DNA of 64,000 nt, taken from positions 1 to 64,000 of the forward strand of contig NZ_JARXHX010000024.1 in assembly GCF_031127835.1 (NCBI RefSeq), in the 5' to 3' direction. Below the pieces are notes generated by a model. The model did no database searches. It had not been told where the DNA came from and saw only the letters and a list, made by a program, of their open reading frames with translations. Positions within the stretch are counted from its first letter, which is position 1, and the number at the start of each line of letters is the position of its first letter. Of this stretch, positions 9,247 to 17,966 are shown one piece after another. The translations under genes were made by a program, and so were the position numbers. Origin of the DNA: Pelagicoccus sp. SDUM812002 (GTDB lineage: Bacteria > Verrucomicrobiota > Verrucomicrobiia > Opitutales > Opitutaceae).

Positions 9247-10146
9247 TCACTCACCCTCTTCCTTTGCTGCCAAAACTGCCAATTCCACAAAGCTCCGTTC
9301 CGCTGACGTCAGCTTCCGTTCCTTCCAAGCAATTCCCACCACTAGAGACTCAGGTGCGGGGTCAAGCTCAAGCAGTTGCACTCGATCCCCAACCAAGCAA
9401 CGGAGCGACTCCGTTACTACCGATACGCCCATGCCCGCTTCCACCGCGGCGACCAAACTGCTCACGCTCTCGTGCTCCTCGGTAAGCTTCTTTCTCAAAT
9501 TAGCCGCTTTCAGCAATCGTCCCACCATGTCTCCATACTCCGGATACTCCTCCTTAGAGAATCCTATCAATGACTCTCCTTTCAAATCCGCAACCGATAC
9601 CTGGGCACGACCAAGAAATGCATGCCCCCGGCCAACCGCCAAACGAATAGCCTCCTTTCGCAAAGGCTTAAACTGACAACCGCCGGCCGAACGCGACTTG
9701 CCCTCCAACATTAGGGCAAAGCTCAGCGTACCGCTTCGCAAGCCGCCTAACATCTCCTCCGAGGACATGTCGTGCAGCTTCACCTTCACTTTCGGGAACT
9801 TCGCTTGAAAGGCCCGAATTGTCGGCGGCAAGAGCTTCACGGTTAGCGACGGTGCATAGCCAACATGCAATTCCCCACCACTCGACTCCGCTACCCTCCG
9901 TGCACGCTCGACCCCCTCATCCAATCGTTCCAGGACGGAACTCGCTTCCTCCAGAAACACCCGCCCCGCTTCCGTCAGGGCCACCGACTTCGCGCTACGC
10001 TCCAGCAGCAGAAATCCGAGCTCCTCCTCCAGATCCTTAACCTGTCGACTCAAAGCTGGTTGCGATACATGCAGCTTCTCCGCCGCACGCGTCACATTCT
10101 CTTCCAATGCCACCTCGATAAAATACCTCAAATGCCTCAGCTCCAT
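9247..10146 (-). CDS. LysR-family transcriptional regulator
   Basis: This is a 299-residue regulator. The N-terminal winged helix-turn-helix starts directly at the chosen Met (Met-Glu-Leu-Arg-His-Leu-Arg-Tyr-Phe) and contains the typical Ala-Ala-Glu-Lys-Leu-His-Val-Ser-Gln-Pro-Ala-Leu-Ser-Arg segment. It is followed by a dimerisation helix and a two-lobed periplasmic-binding-like effector domain (about residues 90-290). The frame is open for 12 more codons upstream, but these are not family-like. It is divergent from the pirin gene with 84 bp between starts, the classic LysR arrangement, so it probably controls the pirin-doxX pair and itself. The inducer is unknown. Confidence 0.92.
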   Translation of the reverse strand: MELRHLRYFIEVALEENVTRAAEKLHVSQPALSRQVKDLEEELGFLLLERSAKSVALTEAGRVFLEEASSVLERLDEGVERARRVAESSGGELHVGYAPSLTVKLLPPTIRAFQAKFPKVKVKLHDMSSEEMLGGLRSGTLSFALMLEGKSRSAGGCQFKPLRKEAIRLAVGRGHAFLGRAQVSVADLKGESLIGFSKEEYPEYGDMVGRLLKAANLRKKLTEEHESVSSLVAAVEAGMGVSVVTESLRCLVGDRVQLLELDPAPESLVVGIAWKERKLTSAERSFVELAVLAAKEEGE

Positions 10147-10230
10147 TCGCAGCGAGCATGCGCGAAAGTTATGCTCAGGCAAGAATCATAGTCTTTCACA
10201 AAACGGGTCCAGCCATGGCATACTGCATCC

Positions 10231-10926
10231 ATGACACAAATACGCAGATCCAACGAACGCGGCCACGCTAACCACGGCTGGCTCGAATCCTACCATAGCT
10301 TCAGCTTCGCCAGCTACTACGAACCAGACTGGATGGGCTATCGCAGCCTACGCGTGATCAACGACGATATCGTTATGCCCGGCAAAGGCTTCGGCACCCA
10401 CCCGCACCAAGACATGGAAATCATCACCTACGTGCTCAGCGGTCAGCTCGAGCACAAGGACTCCATGGGAAACGGTCGCGTAATCAAGCCGGGCGACTTC
10501 CAATACATGGCTGCCGGAACGGGAATTCTCCACAGCGAGTTCAACCCATCTGACGACGAAGCGGTACACCTCCTGCAAATCTGGATACAGCCTGACAAGA
10601 GCGGCGTCACACCACGCTACGCCGAACGCCAGATGGCAGACGCGGAAACCGGTCTCTGGCACCTCGCTGCTAGTAAGGACGGCCGAGACGACTCTATGGC
10701 TATCCACCAAGACGCCGACCTCTCGCTCGCTCGCCTCGAAAAGGACCAAAAGATTGGATATAGCCTCGGGAGCGATCGCCACGCTTGGCTCCACCTCGCA
10801 GAGGGCAGCATAGAGCTAAACGGCAAAGTCCTAGAGGCTGGCGACGCCGCCTATCTCAGCGGAGAGGAACGCCTCCAAATCAAAGCCACCACCAACGCAC
10901 AAGTCCTCCTCTTCGACCTCGCTTAA
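10231..10926 (+). CDS. Pirin-family (YhhW-like) bicupin protein
   Basis: This is a 231-residue cupin protein. The N-terminal cupin shows the metal-site pattern of pirins: His-Pro-His near residue 57-59, a Glu/Asp-Met-Glu just after, and His100 in the His-Ser-Glu segment. The C-terminal cupin is shorter and lacks a metal site, as in E. coli YhhW, which has quercetin 2,3-dioxygenase activity in vitro. The gene is divergent from a LysR regulator and 75 bp upstream of a DoxX gene. LysR-pirin-DoxX neighbourhoods are common and are linked to electrophile or redox stress. The physiological substrate is not known. Confidence 0.9.
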   Translation: MTQIRRSNERGHANHGWLESYHSFSFASYYEPDWMGYRSLRVINDDIVMPGKGFGTHPHQDMEIITYVLSGQLEHKDSMGNGRVIKPGDFQYMAAGTGILHSEFNPSDDEAVHLLQIWIQPDKSGVTPRYAERQMADAETGLWHLAASKDGRDDSMAIHQDADLSLARLEKDQKIGYSLGSDRHAWLHLAEGSIELNGKVLEAGDAAYLSGEERLQIKATTNAQVLLFDLA

Positions 10927-11001
10927 CTCGAACCTCACAAGAATCAAAGTCAAATCCAGACGGTCCTGCAATGGGCTCGTTCGGCAAAACATCACCAACT
11001 T

Positions 11002-11481
11002 ATGAATACAACTATCAAAACAATCCTAGCGACTTCCAACAGCGTCGCTCCACTCATAGCTCGCCTAACTCTGGCTATCGTTATCTTTCCCCACGGGGCT
11101 CAAAAGCTACTCGGCTGGTTCGGAGGCAACGGGTTCAGCGGCACCATGGGTTACTTTACTGAAAACCTTGGAATCCCCGCCGTATTCGCCTTCCTAGCCA
11201 TCATAGCCGAATCGCTGGGAGCCGTCGCGCTATTCGTCGGGGCGCTCACCCGCATCTCTGCCTTCGGTATCGGCTTTACGATGACAGTCGCCATGTTCAT
11301 GGGGCATACCACCAATGGCTTCTTTATGAATTGGTACGGCAACCAAGCAGGCGAAGGCGTCGAATACCACCTGCTCACAATCGGCCTCGCATTGATCGGA
11401 GTCATATCCGGCGGCGGAGCGTTATCGGTCGACAAATTTGCCTCCCAATCAGAACAGAAGGCCGATAAGCAAACTGTCTGA
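11002..11481 (+). CDS. DoxX-family integral membrane protein
   Basis: This is a 159-residue protein with four predicted membrane helices (about 15-35, 58-80, 85-105 and 122-142) and the early conserved Arg-Leu-Thr-Leu-Ala and Phe-Pro-His-Gly-Ala-Gln-Lys-Leu-Leu-Gly-Trp-Phe-Gly-Gly segment of the DoxX family. Family members are associated with thiol or sulfur redox metabolism in the inner membrane. It follows the pirin gene by 75 bp on the same strand and is followed by an intrinsic terminator at 11534, so pirin and doxX probably form one transcript. Confidence 0.88.
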   Translation: MNTTIKTILATSNSVAPLIARLTLAIVIFPHGAQKLLGWFGGNGFSGTMGYFTENLGIPAVFAFLAIIAESLGAVALFVGALTRISAFGIGFTMTVAMFMGHTTNGFFMNWYGNQAGEGVEYHLLTIGLALIGVISGGGALSVDKFASQSEQKADKQTV

Positions 11482-11533
11482 TCAACAATTGCCTGAGAAC
11501 TGATACAAATCAGATCACGGTTCCCGAGTTTCC

Positions 11534-11573
11534 AGCCCGCACAGATTCGAGCAGAATCTTTGCGGGCTTTTAC
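11534..11573 (+). terminator. Intrinsic terminator after doxX
   Basis: An 8-bp outer stem (AGCCCGCA / TGCGGGCT) is extended after one mismatch by a 6-bp inner stem (AGATTC / GAATCT) and followed by TTTT. It lies 52 bp after the DoxX stop and separates this unit from the histidine kinase. Confidence 0.85.
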
Positions 11574-11749
11574 ATTCCGTACCTAGGTGAATCGATGTTT
11601 GCGCAGCGGCGAGGTTGATTTGCGGTTTGCCAATCCTGATAAACTCAATTAGTTTTTAATGACGTCAGTTAAATAAAGTGACGATGTGCGTTAAACCTCC
11701 GTTCGCACGCGTTGCCTGGTGTCACACTTCCCCTCCGAACAAAGCCCGC

Positions 11750-14056
11750 ATGCCGAGCCCCGATCCCCAATCTCGACAATCGCCCTTCTCCGAAGGACTC
11801 GGATTCGAAGCGGCGTTTTACAACCTGCCCGATCCGGTTTTAATCTACGATCACACCGACCGAAAAATCATCCTCTCCAACGAGGCGGCCGTCCAGAAGT
11901 ACGGCTTCACCGAGAATGAGTTTCGACAGATGGGTCCCTGGGACATCGAAGCTCCCTATTCCGAAGTCGAGCTCGCTCCCAAAATCGACAAGCTCAAGGA
12001 GCAAGGCTCCGTGGTCTACCACACCGAACACCGGAGCAAAGACGGCCATACCTTCCCCGTTGAGATGCACACGATTTTTCGCGAGCTCGAAGGGCGAAAC
12101 ATATTCATAGCGATTTGCAGAGATCTTAAGGAACGGCTAAATACCGAACACCGAATCGAAAAGGCGGAAACCCACTACCGCGCCATTTTCGAAAACACGA
12201 TCAGTCTCATCTGCGTGGCGGACCTGCAAACAGGTTACTACCTCGACATAAACCCCGCTTTCGAAGCCACACTCGGCTACACCAAAGAGGAGCTGCTTTC
12301 CAAGCCTCTTATCGAATTCATCCACCCGGACGACCGTGAACCCACCAAGAGCCTCATAGACGCCCTGATCGAGCGAAACCAAACAAACTCCTCCTTTCAA
12401 AACCGCATTAGACACAAAGCCGGGCACTACGTTTGGCTCGACTGGAGCTCACGACCCTTGCCCGAAAAGAGCATCGTCTACGCCGTCGCCCATGACATTT
12501 CCGAACGAAAATGGTTCGAAGAGAAGCTGCAAGCACAGAACCAACGAATGCGGCTCCACGTCGAGCAAACGCCGCTCGGCGTAATTGAATGGGGACTAGA
12601 CTTCCGAATAACGGAGTGGAACCAAGCGGCGACCCAAATTTTTGGATACACGAGAGAGGAAGCCATCGGAAAGAAAGCAACCTTCATCGTCCCCGAGGAG
12701 GCCCATGACAAAGTGAAATTCACTTGGGACAAATTAGTTTCGAAAACAGGAGGAAAGCGCTCAATTAACAAAAATGTGCACAAGGACGCTTCGGAACTCA
12801 TTTGCGAATGGCACAACACACCTCTGGTAGACCGGAAAGGCGAAGTAGTGGGCGTCGCCAGCCTAGTTCTAGATGTGACCGATGCCGAGCAAAGGAAAGA
12901 TGAGCTAAAGCGAGCTAAAATCGCAGCCGAAAAAGCGAACAAAGCTAAGTCCGAATTTCTGTCTATGATGAGCCACGAATTAAGGACCCCTCTAAACTCC
13001 ATCGTCGGGCCCTGCGAGCTTCTGAAGATGCAAATCGACGACGAGACAAAGCTTCCGCTCGTCGACGTGATGCTGGCCTCCTCTTCGCACCTACTCGAAT
13101 TGATCAACAGCATACTCGAGCTTTCGAAGATCGAAAGCGGTACGCTCGAGCCGGAATATGAAACAATCGAAATCGAACCATTCCTCGAGCGACGACTCTT
13201 ACCGCTTGCTTCAAGCGCCAGAAAAAAAGGTCTCAGCTACACCTTGGAAAACCGCACGCCTTGCGAAAGCGTTATCCGAACGGATGGGCAGCTCTTGCTA
13301 CAAGTTCTGTTCAATATAGTCGGAAACGCGATCAAGTTTACCGATTCGGGTTCCGTGGTGGTGACCGCGAGTGCTGATAACAATTCTCTCTGTATCACGG
13401 TTTCCGATACGGGCCCCGGCATTCCCGATCTTTGCAAGGAATCGCTGTTCGAACCATTCCGCCAAGGAAGAGAATCCCTCAGCAAATCGCAACAAGGCTC
13501 TGGTCTAGGCCTGGCTATTTCCAAACGGATCGTCGAACTCCTGAACGGAGAGATAAAATATAAAAACCTCGACGGTTCAGGTAGTATGTTTCAAGTCAAC
13601 CTACCAGGATTGATGAAAGCCCGAAAAGGATCATCTCCAGTCCAACAGAGAGAAGAGGCCATGCCTGAGCCACGACAGGACTCCGCCAGGATTCTGCTCG
13701 TCGAGGACGAACCTAACAACAAGCTGGTGACAAGCGCGATCCTCAAGCACTTGAAGTACCCACATGACATTGCAGAAAGCGGCGAAGAAGCAATCGAGCT
13801 ATGGAAGACCCATCGCTATCCGATCGTTCTTATGGACGTGAAGCTTCCAAAAATTGATGGCGTTACGGCAACTCGACGCATCAAAAGTCTAGCGGGAAAA
13901 TTACCCGTTTGGGTCATCGCTCAAAGCGCCTTCGCTATGTCCGAACAAAGAGAACGATTCCTTGCGCAAGGAATGGACGACTACATCTCGAAGCCGATCT
14001 CGATACCTGCTCTGCAACAGGCACTGGACCGAGCAAACGAAAAAACGAAGACCTAA
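11750..14056 (+). CDS. Hybrid sensor histidine kinase with three PAS domains and a receiver
   Basis: This is a 768-residue soluble kinase. Three PAS domains (about residues 20-130, 140-255 and 265-385), the second and third with PAC tails, precede a HisKA dimerisation domain with phospho-acceptor His409 (Ser-His-Glu-Leu-Arg-Thr-Pro). A HATPase domain follows (N box Asn-Ala-Ile-Lys-Phe, G1 Asp-Thr-Gly-Pro-Gly-Ile, G2 Gly-Ser-Gly-Leu-Gly-Leu), then a C-terminal receiver (about 646-765) with Asp696. No membrane segment is present, so it should sense a cytoplasmic signal. The frame is open to a GTG at 11678 and an ATG at 11684; the start at 11750 is chosen because the extra residues look non-coding, but none has a clear ribosome site. 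The output partner is not in the window. Confidence 0.9.
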   Translation: MPSPDPQSRQSPFSEGLGFEAAFYNLPDPVLIYDHTDRKIILSNEAAVQKYGFTENEFRQMGPWDIEAPYSEVELAPKIDKLKEQGSVVYHTEHRSKDGHTFPVEMHTIFRELEGRNIFIAICRDLKERLNTEHRIEKAETHYRAIFENTISLICVADLQTGYYLDINPAFEATLGYTKEELLSKPLIEFIHPDDREPTKSLIDALIERNQTNSSFQNRIRHKAGHYVWLDWSSRPLPEKSIVYAVAHDISERKWFEEKLQAQNQRMRLHVEQTPLGVIEWGLDFRITEWNQAATQIFGYTREEAIGKKATFIVPEEAHDKVKFTWDKLVSKTGGKRSINKNVHKDASELICEWHNTPLVDRKGEVVGVASLVLDVTDAEQRKDELKRAKIAAEKANKAKSEFLSMMSHELRTPLNSIVGPCELLKMQIDDETKLPLVDVMLASSSHLLELINSILELSKIESGTLEPEYETIEIEPFLERRLLPLASSARKKGLSYTLENRTPCESVIRTDGQLLLQVLFNIVGNAIKFTDSGSVVVTASADNNSLCITVSDTGPGIPDLCKESLFEPFRQGRESLSKSQQGSGLGLAISKRIVELLNGEIKYKNLDGSGSMFQVNLPGLMKARKGSSPVQQREEAMPEPRQDSARILLVEDEPNNKLVTSAILKHLKYPHDIAESGEEAIELWKTHRYPIVLMDVKLPKIDGVTATRRIKSLAGKLPVWVIAQSAFAMSEQRERFLAQGMDDYISKPISIPALQQALDRANEKTKT

Positions 14057-14062
14057 CCCCGT

Positions 14063-17000
14063 CTAGCTCGGGGCGCCCCAAGCCCCGCCACCGGGAGTCC
14101 TCATCTCCAGAACGCTTCCAGCTTTCAAGTCCCAACTCCCATTCCCGGGCAACCGCGATGCCAAGCCTGAAGGATCAATGAGTACTTGTTCTCCGCACCT
14201 TCCTGCGTCTCCTCCCAGCATTCCAAAAGGTGCCACCTTGCGACGCTGCGTTAATAGCGAGAGCGTTACATCATCTAAGAAGCGTATACGCTTCACCAGA
14301 CCGTCACCTCCCGCATGCTTGCCGCACCCCCCCGAACTGCGGCGAAGGGAAAACGCTTCTACCCGTACGGGATAACGCAATTCCATAACTTCCGAATCGG
14401 TCATCGCTGTATTCGTCATGTGCGTATGTACCCCGCTCGCTCCTGGGCGTTTGGGCGAAGCTCCTTCGCCGCCCGCAATCGTTTCATAGTAGCCAAACGA
14501 ATTGGTACCAAAAATCAGGTTGTTCATAGTGGACTGGCCGCAAGCCGCTAAACCGAAGGCCTTTAACAACACTGAAACTACCAATTGGCTGACCTCAACA
14601 TTCCCAGCAACAACTGCAGGACACTTTTCCGGATTCTGGTCAAAGACAGGATTTAACATCCCTTCCGGTATCCTAATATCTACTACATCCAAAAAACCCT
14701 CATTCAACGGGACATCCACGTTAGCCAAGAGTCGCAGCACATAAATGACCGCACTCGTAGCAATCGCTGGGGTGGCATTGTAATTGTCAAGCTGGACATC
14801 GGCACTACCCGAAAAATCGATCAACCAATTTCCCGACTCTTGCGTCGAAACCTTTACGCAAACCTCCGCTCCGTTATCCAAACTCTCCCGGTGCAGAGCA
14901 CCATCTCCATCGCTGGAACTCAAGGCCTTCCTTAAGGCGGTCGCGGCCCGCTCCTTCAAAAGTGACATGAAACGAGAAACTCGCTCGGTACCTTCTTTCG
15001 CAGCTAGCTGAGCAAGAGTAGTCTGCCCACGCCGTATCGAAGCCAACTGGGCTGAAAGGTCGGCCACATTTTCGTCGATCGATCTACTCGGGTACCGACC
15101 TCCCGCCAATAACTCCCGGAGAGGCTCCCAATTCACACTACCTCTCGACACCAATTTGAGTGGGGTGATAACAATGCCTTCCTCATAAAGATTCTTTGCA
15201 TTGGGCGGCATGCTTCCAGGAGAGATGCCTCCTAGCTCTGCGTGGTGAGCGCGGTTCGCTACATAACCAAGAAGTGTATCCCCAGAGTCTGAATACACCG
15301 GAGCAAGCAGCGTCACGTCTGGCAAATGGGACCCTCCAAAAGCCGGATGGTTCGTTACGACCACATCACCCGGATCTAGTTTCAAATTGGCTAGCACTGT
15401 TCGCAAACATACGCCCAGTGCTCCCAAGTGCACTGGTATGTGCGGCGCATTCGCGAGCAGGTAGCCGTCCGGATCAAGAAGGGCACAGGAAAAATCCTTT
15501 CGATCCTTTACGTTAGTAGAAAAAGCTGCCCGCTCTAGCAAGGCCCCCATCTCATCCACGATAGACAAGAACCGGTTCGTAAAAAGTTCCAGATCAACCA
15601 CATCACCTCGCTCAGCCGTTTTCGATACGGTTTCCTGCTCTGAGAGACGAAGCGTTCCCTCACTCCCTACTTGAGCGATCCAACCCGTATCCACAAAAAC
15701 TGTACTGTAGGAGTCTTGAATCACAACGGGTCCTGCCAGGACCTGGCCGTATATCAAAGAATCTCGATCCAAAAAACCTCCCTCCGCTCGCGATTCTGTT
15801 TCACTTTCATCGAAGCTCTCTTCTTTTCCCTCGCTCGCCCCGCTAACCGCAGCCACCCGAATCGCCACCAGTTCGGTCTCCAACCCCTCAGGTAAAAACC
15901 CAAATTGCTCCTCGTAGGCCTTCTCAAAACGCTCTCCCAACGAACTTGCTTCCCCACCTTCTAAGGTGATAATTGATTCCTGCCCGCGAAACCGGAGTTC
16001 AAATCGCGGTTCGCGTAACTGCGCCTCAGACGCTTCTATTCCATCGGTACTCATCCCCTCCATCGCCTCACGCGACAACTGCTCGAGCCAACCCTTTAGG
16101 TCGTCAGTACAGGCGTCTAAAGCACGTAATATCTGCCTCCCCGCAAACTGCTCTACCTGGGCATCCCTCAGCCCAGCTGCACTCAGCAATCCCGCATCCG
16201 AAGGGAATACAATCGTATCCATTCCTAAGATACATGCTACCGAGCAAGCATGCAAACCGCCCGCCCCGCCAAACGCAACAAGCGCATAGTCGGCAGGATC
16301 ATAGCCTTCTCCGGTCGAAATCTTTCGAATCGCCTCCGCCATTGTCTCATTCGCTATAGCTAGAAAGCCTTCCAAAATAGCTCCACGCTCCATCGCCTCG
16401 CCCGTTACAGCTTTTATCTCCTTCTGCAAAGCATCCAAGCGGGCCTCCGCCGCCGCCACGAAGACCGGTATCCCAAATCTGGATGCATCTAGACGACCCA
16501 ATAGCAGATTCACATCCGTTAGAGCTAGAGGGCCTCCGGCTCCGTAACACGCTGGCCCCGGATTCGCCCCCGCACTCTGCGGTCCGACCCGCAGGGCAGT
16601 TCCATCGAACCAACAGATCGAGCCACCCCCCGCTGCCACCGTTTCTATCCGCAGGCTCGGAGCAAAGACCCGAGCCGCTCCGATCTTCTGTTCGAAACGA
16701 TAATCAAGCTGCCCATCAAAACGGGATACGTCAGTTGAGGTACCTCCCATATCGAAGGCGATGCTCCGTCCCTCACCCGCCTGAATTCCGGCATGCGAAG
16801 AACCAACCACTCCTCCGGCCGGACCACTTAGCAAACTATCCTTGGGCCGATAATTCCCTCGGCTCACCAGTCCCCCTGCACTCGTCATGACCCGAAGGGC
16901 GCTAGTCTTGGACGAGCCTCCTTTTGTCGCGACCTCCACCGCGTCCAAGTATGCGTCCATGATCGGCGCTAAGTATGCGTCCACCAAGGCTGTTTCCGCG

Positions 17001-17806
17001 CGCGGCAGCAGCTTTACAAACGGACTCAGTTCGCTGGAAACCGAAACGTACTTCGCGCCCTCTTCGCGCAAAATCTGAGCTACCCGCGTTTCGTGCTCCG
17101 CATTACGATAGCTATGCAACAACGCCACAGCGAAACTCTCAACGCCATCTGCCAGTGCTTCTCGGCCAAACTCTCGCACCGAGCTCTCGTCCAAGTCCCG
17201 CAAAACACTACCATCCGCCGCCATACGACCTGCAACCTCAAATACCCTCTCATGTAGTGGATCCGCTTTCTGGATCCCGAGCTCGAACAAGTCCGGCCGC
17301 TGCTGGTTACCGATCCGCAATAAATCGCCAAAGCCTTCTGTAACGATAAATGCAGTTTTAGCCCCCTTCAACTCCAGCAGCGCGTTCGTACCCCGCGTGG
17401 TTGCCAACCGCATCTCCAATTCAGGAAGTGCCTCGTCCAAACGCTTCCCAGTCAAAATTCGTGCCGCCAACACCGGCGGTTCTTCCGGCGACTGCAATTC
17501 ACAGAGCTGTCCCACCTCGATGCCGGAGATCCCTCGATCCAAAGTCAGCTCGCCTGTAACCACATTCCAACGAACCACCTTGGCATCGCCCTCGATACCT
17601 AGAATGCGAAATCCGTATCCTAAATAAAAATCCCCAGAAACCGGATACGCGAGCTCGATCCGCAATCGCTTTTCGTCGATCCTTTCGACCACATTACCTC
17701 TCAAAGCCGACGACGACAGCGTTTTAACCCTAAGCTCTTCACCTTCCGGCGAAAGCGCGATGCAATCTGTGAACGTCCCTCCCGTATCGATCCAAAATTT
17801 CCACAT
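14063..17806 (-). CDS. Fused hydantoinase A/B (5-oxoprolinase-like) protein
   Basis: This is a 1247-residue protein carrying both subunits of the ATP-dependent hydantoinase/oxoprolinase family in one chain. The HyuA part (about 1-690) starts with the ATP-fold motif Asp-Thr-Gly-Gly-Thr-Phe-Thr-Asp at residues 7-14 and includes Gly-Gly-Thr-Ser-Thr-Asp and Phe-Gly-Gly-Ala-Gly-Gly. The HyuB part (about 725-1240) contains Asp-Phe-Ser-Cys-Ala-Leu and a C-terminal Gly-Gly-Gly-Ala-Trp-Gly. The fusion matches eukaryotic OPLAH and many bacterial 5-oxoprolinases that hydrolyse 5-oxo-L-proline to glutamate; hydantoins or lactams remain possible. The start Met at 17806 opens directly onto the ATP motif; the 27 codons before it are ignored. 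It is convergent with the kinase gene, with only 6 bp between stops. Confidence 0.87.
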   Translation of the reverse strand: MWKFWIDTGGTFTDCIALSPEGEELRVKTLSSSALRGNVVERIDEKRLRIELAYPVSGDFYLGYGFRILGIEGDAKVVRWNVVTGELTLDRGISGIEVGQLCELQSPEEPPVLAARILTGKRLDEALPELEMRLATTRGTNALLELKGAKTAFIVTEGFGDLLRIGNQQRPDLFELGIQKADPLHERVFEVAGRMAADGSVLRDLDESSVREFGREALADGVESFAVALLHSYRNAEHETRVAQILREEGAKYVSVSSELSPFVKLLPRAETALVDAYLAPIMDAYLDAVEVATKGGSSKTSALRVMTSAGGLVSRGNYRPKDSLLSGPAGGVVGSSHAGIQAGEGRSIAFDMGGTSTDVSRFDGQLDYRFEQKIGAARVFAPSLRIETVAAGGGSICWFDGTALRVGPQSAGANPGPACYGAGGPLALTDVNLLLGRLDASRFGIPVFVAAAEARLDALQKEIKAVTGEAMERGAILEGFLAIANETMAEAIRKISTGEGYDPADYALVAFGGAGGLHACSVACILGMDTIVFPSDAGLLSAAGLRDAQVEQFAGRQILRALDACTDDLKGWLEQLSREAMEGMSTDGIEASEAQLREPRFELRFRGQESIITLEGGEASSLGERFEKAYEEQFGFLPEGLETELVAIRVAAVSGASEGKEESFDESETESRAEGGFLDRDSLIYGQVLAGPVVIQDSYSTVFVDTGWIAQVGSEGTLRLSEQETVSKTAERGDVVDLELFTNRFLSIVDEMGALLERAAFSTNVKDRKDFSCALLDPDGYLLANAPHIPVHLGALGVCLRTVLANLKLDPGDVVVTNHPAFGGSHLPDVTLLAPVYSDSGDTLLGYVANRAHHAELGGISPGSMPPNAKNLYEEGIVITPLKLVSRGSVNWEPLRELLAGGRYPSRSIDENVADLSAQLASIRRGQTTLAQLAAKEGTERVSRFMSLLKERAATALRKALSSSDGDGALHRESLDNGAEVCVKVSTQESGNWLIDFSGSADVQLDNYNATPAIATSAVIYVLRLLANVDVPLNEGFLDVVDIRIPEGMLNPVFDQNPEKCPAVVAGNVEVSQLVVSVLLKAFGLAACGQSTMNNLIFGTNSFGYYETIAGGEGASPKRPGASGVHTHMTNTAMTDSEVMELRYPVRVEAFSLRRSSGGCGKHAGGDGLVKRIRFLDDVTLSLLTQRRKVAPFGMLGGDAGRCGEQVLIDPSGLASRLPGNGSWDLKAGSVLEMRTPGGGAWGAPS

Positions 17807-17966
17807 ACAACCCACACCGTAGCGCGGCATTTCAGCCCGCGTCCAATTCATTTCGAGCGTTTCCCATTCCGCAAAGTTCCCTCGCATTCATCTCGACAAA
17901 TGAAGCGATTTTCGCATAAACACCTAACGAATTCGCACAGCTTCTGACGGATCACGTTGCTTTGCA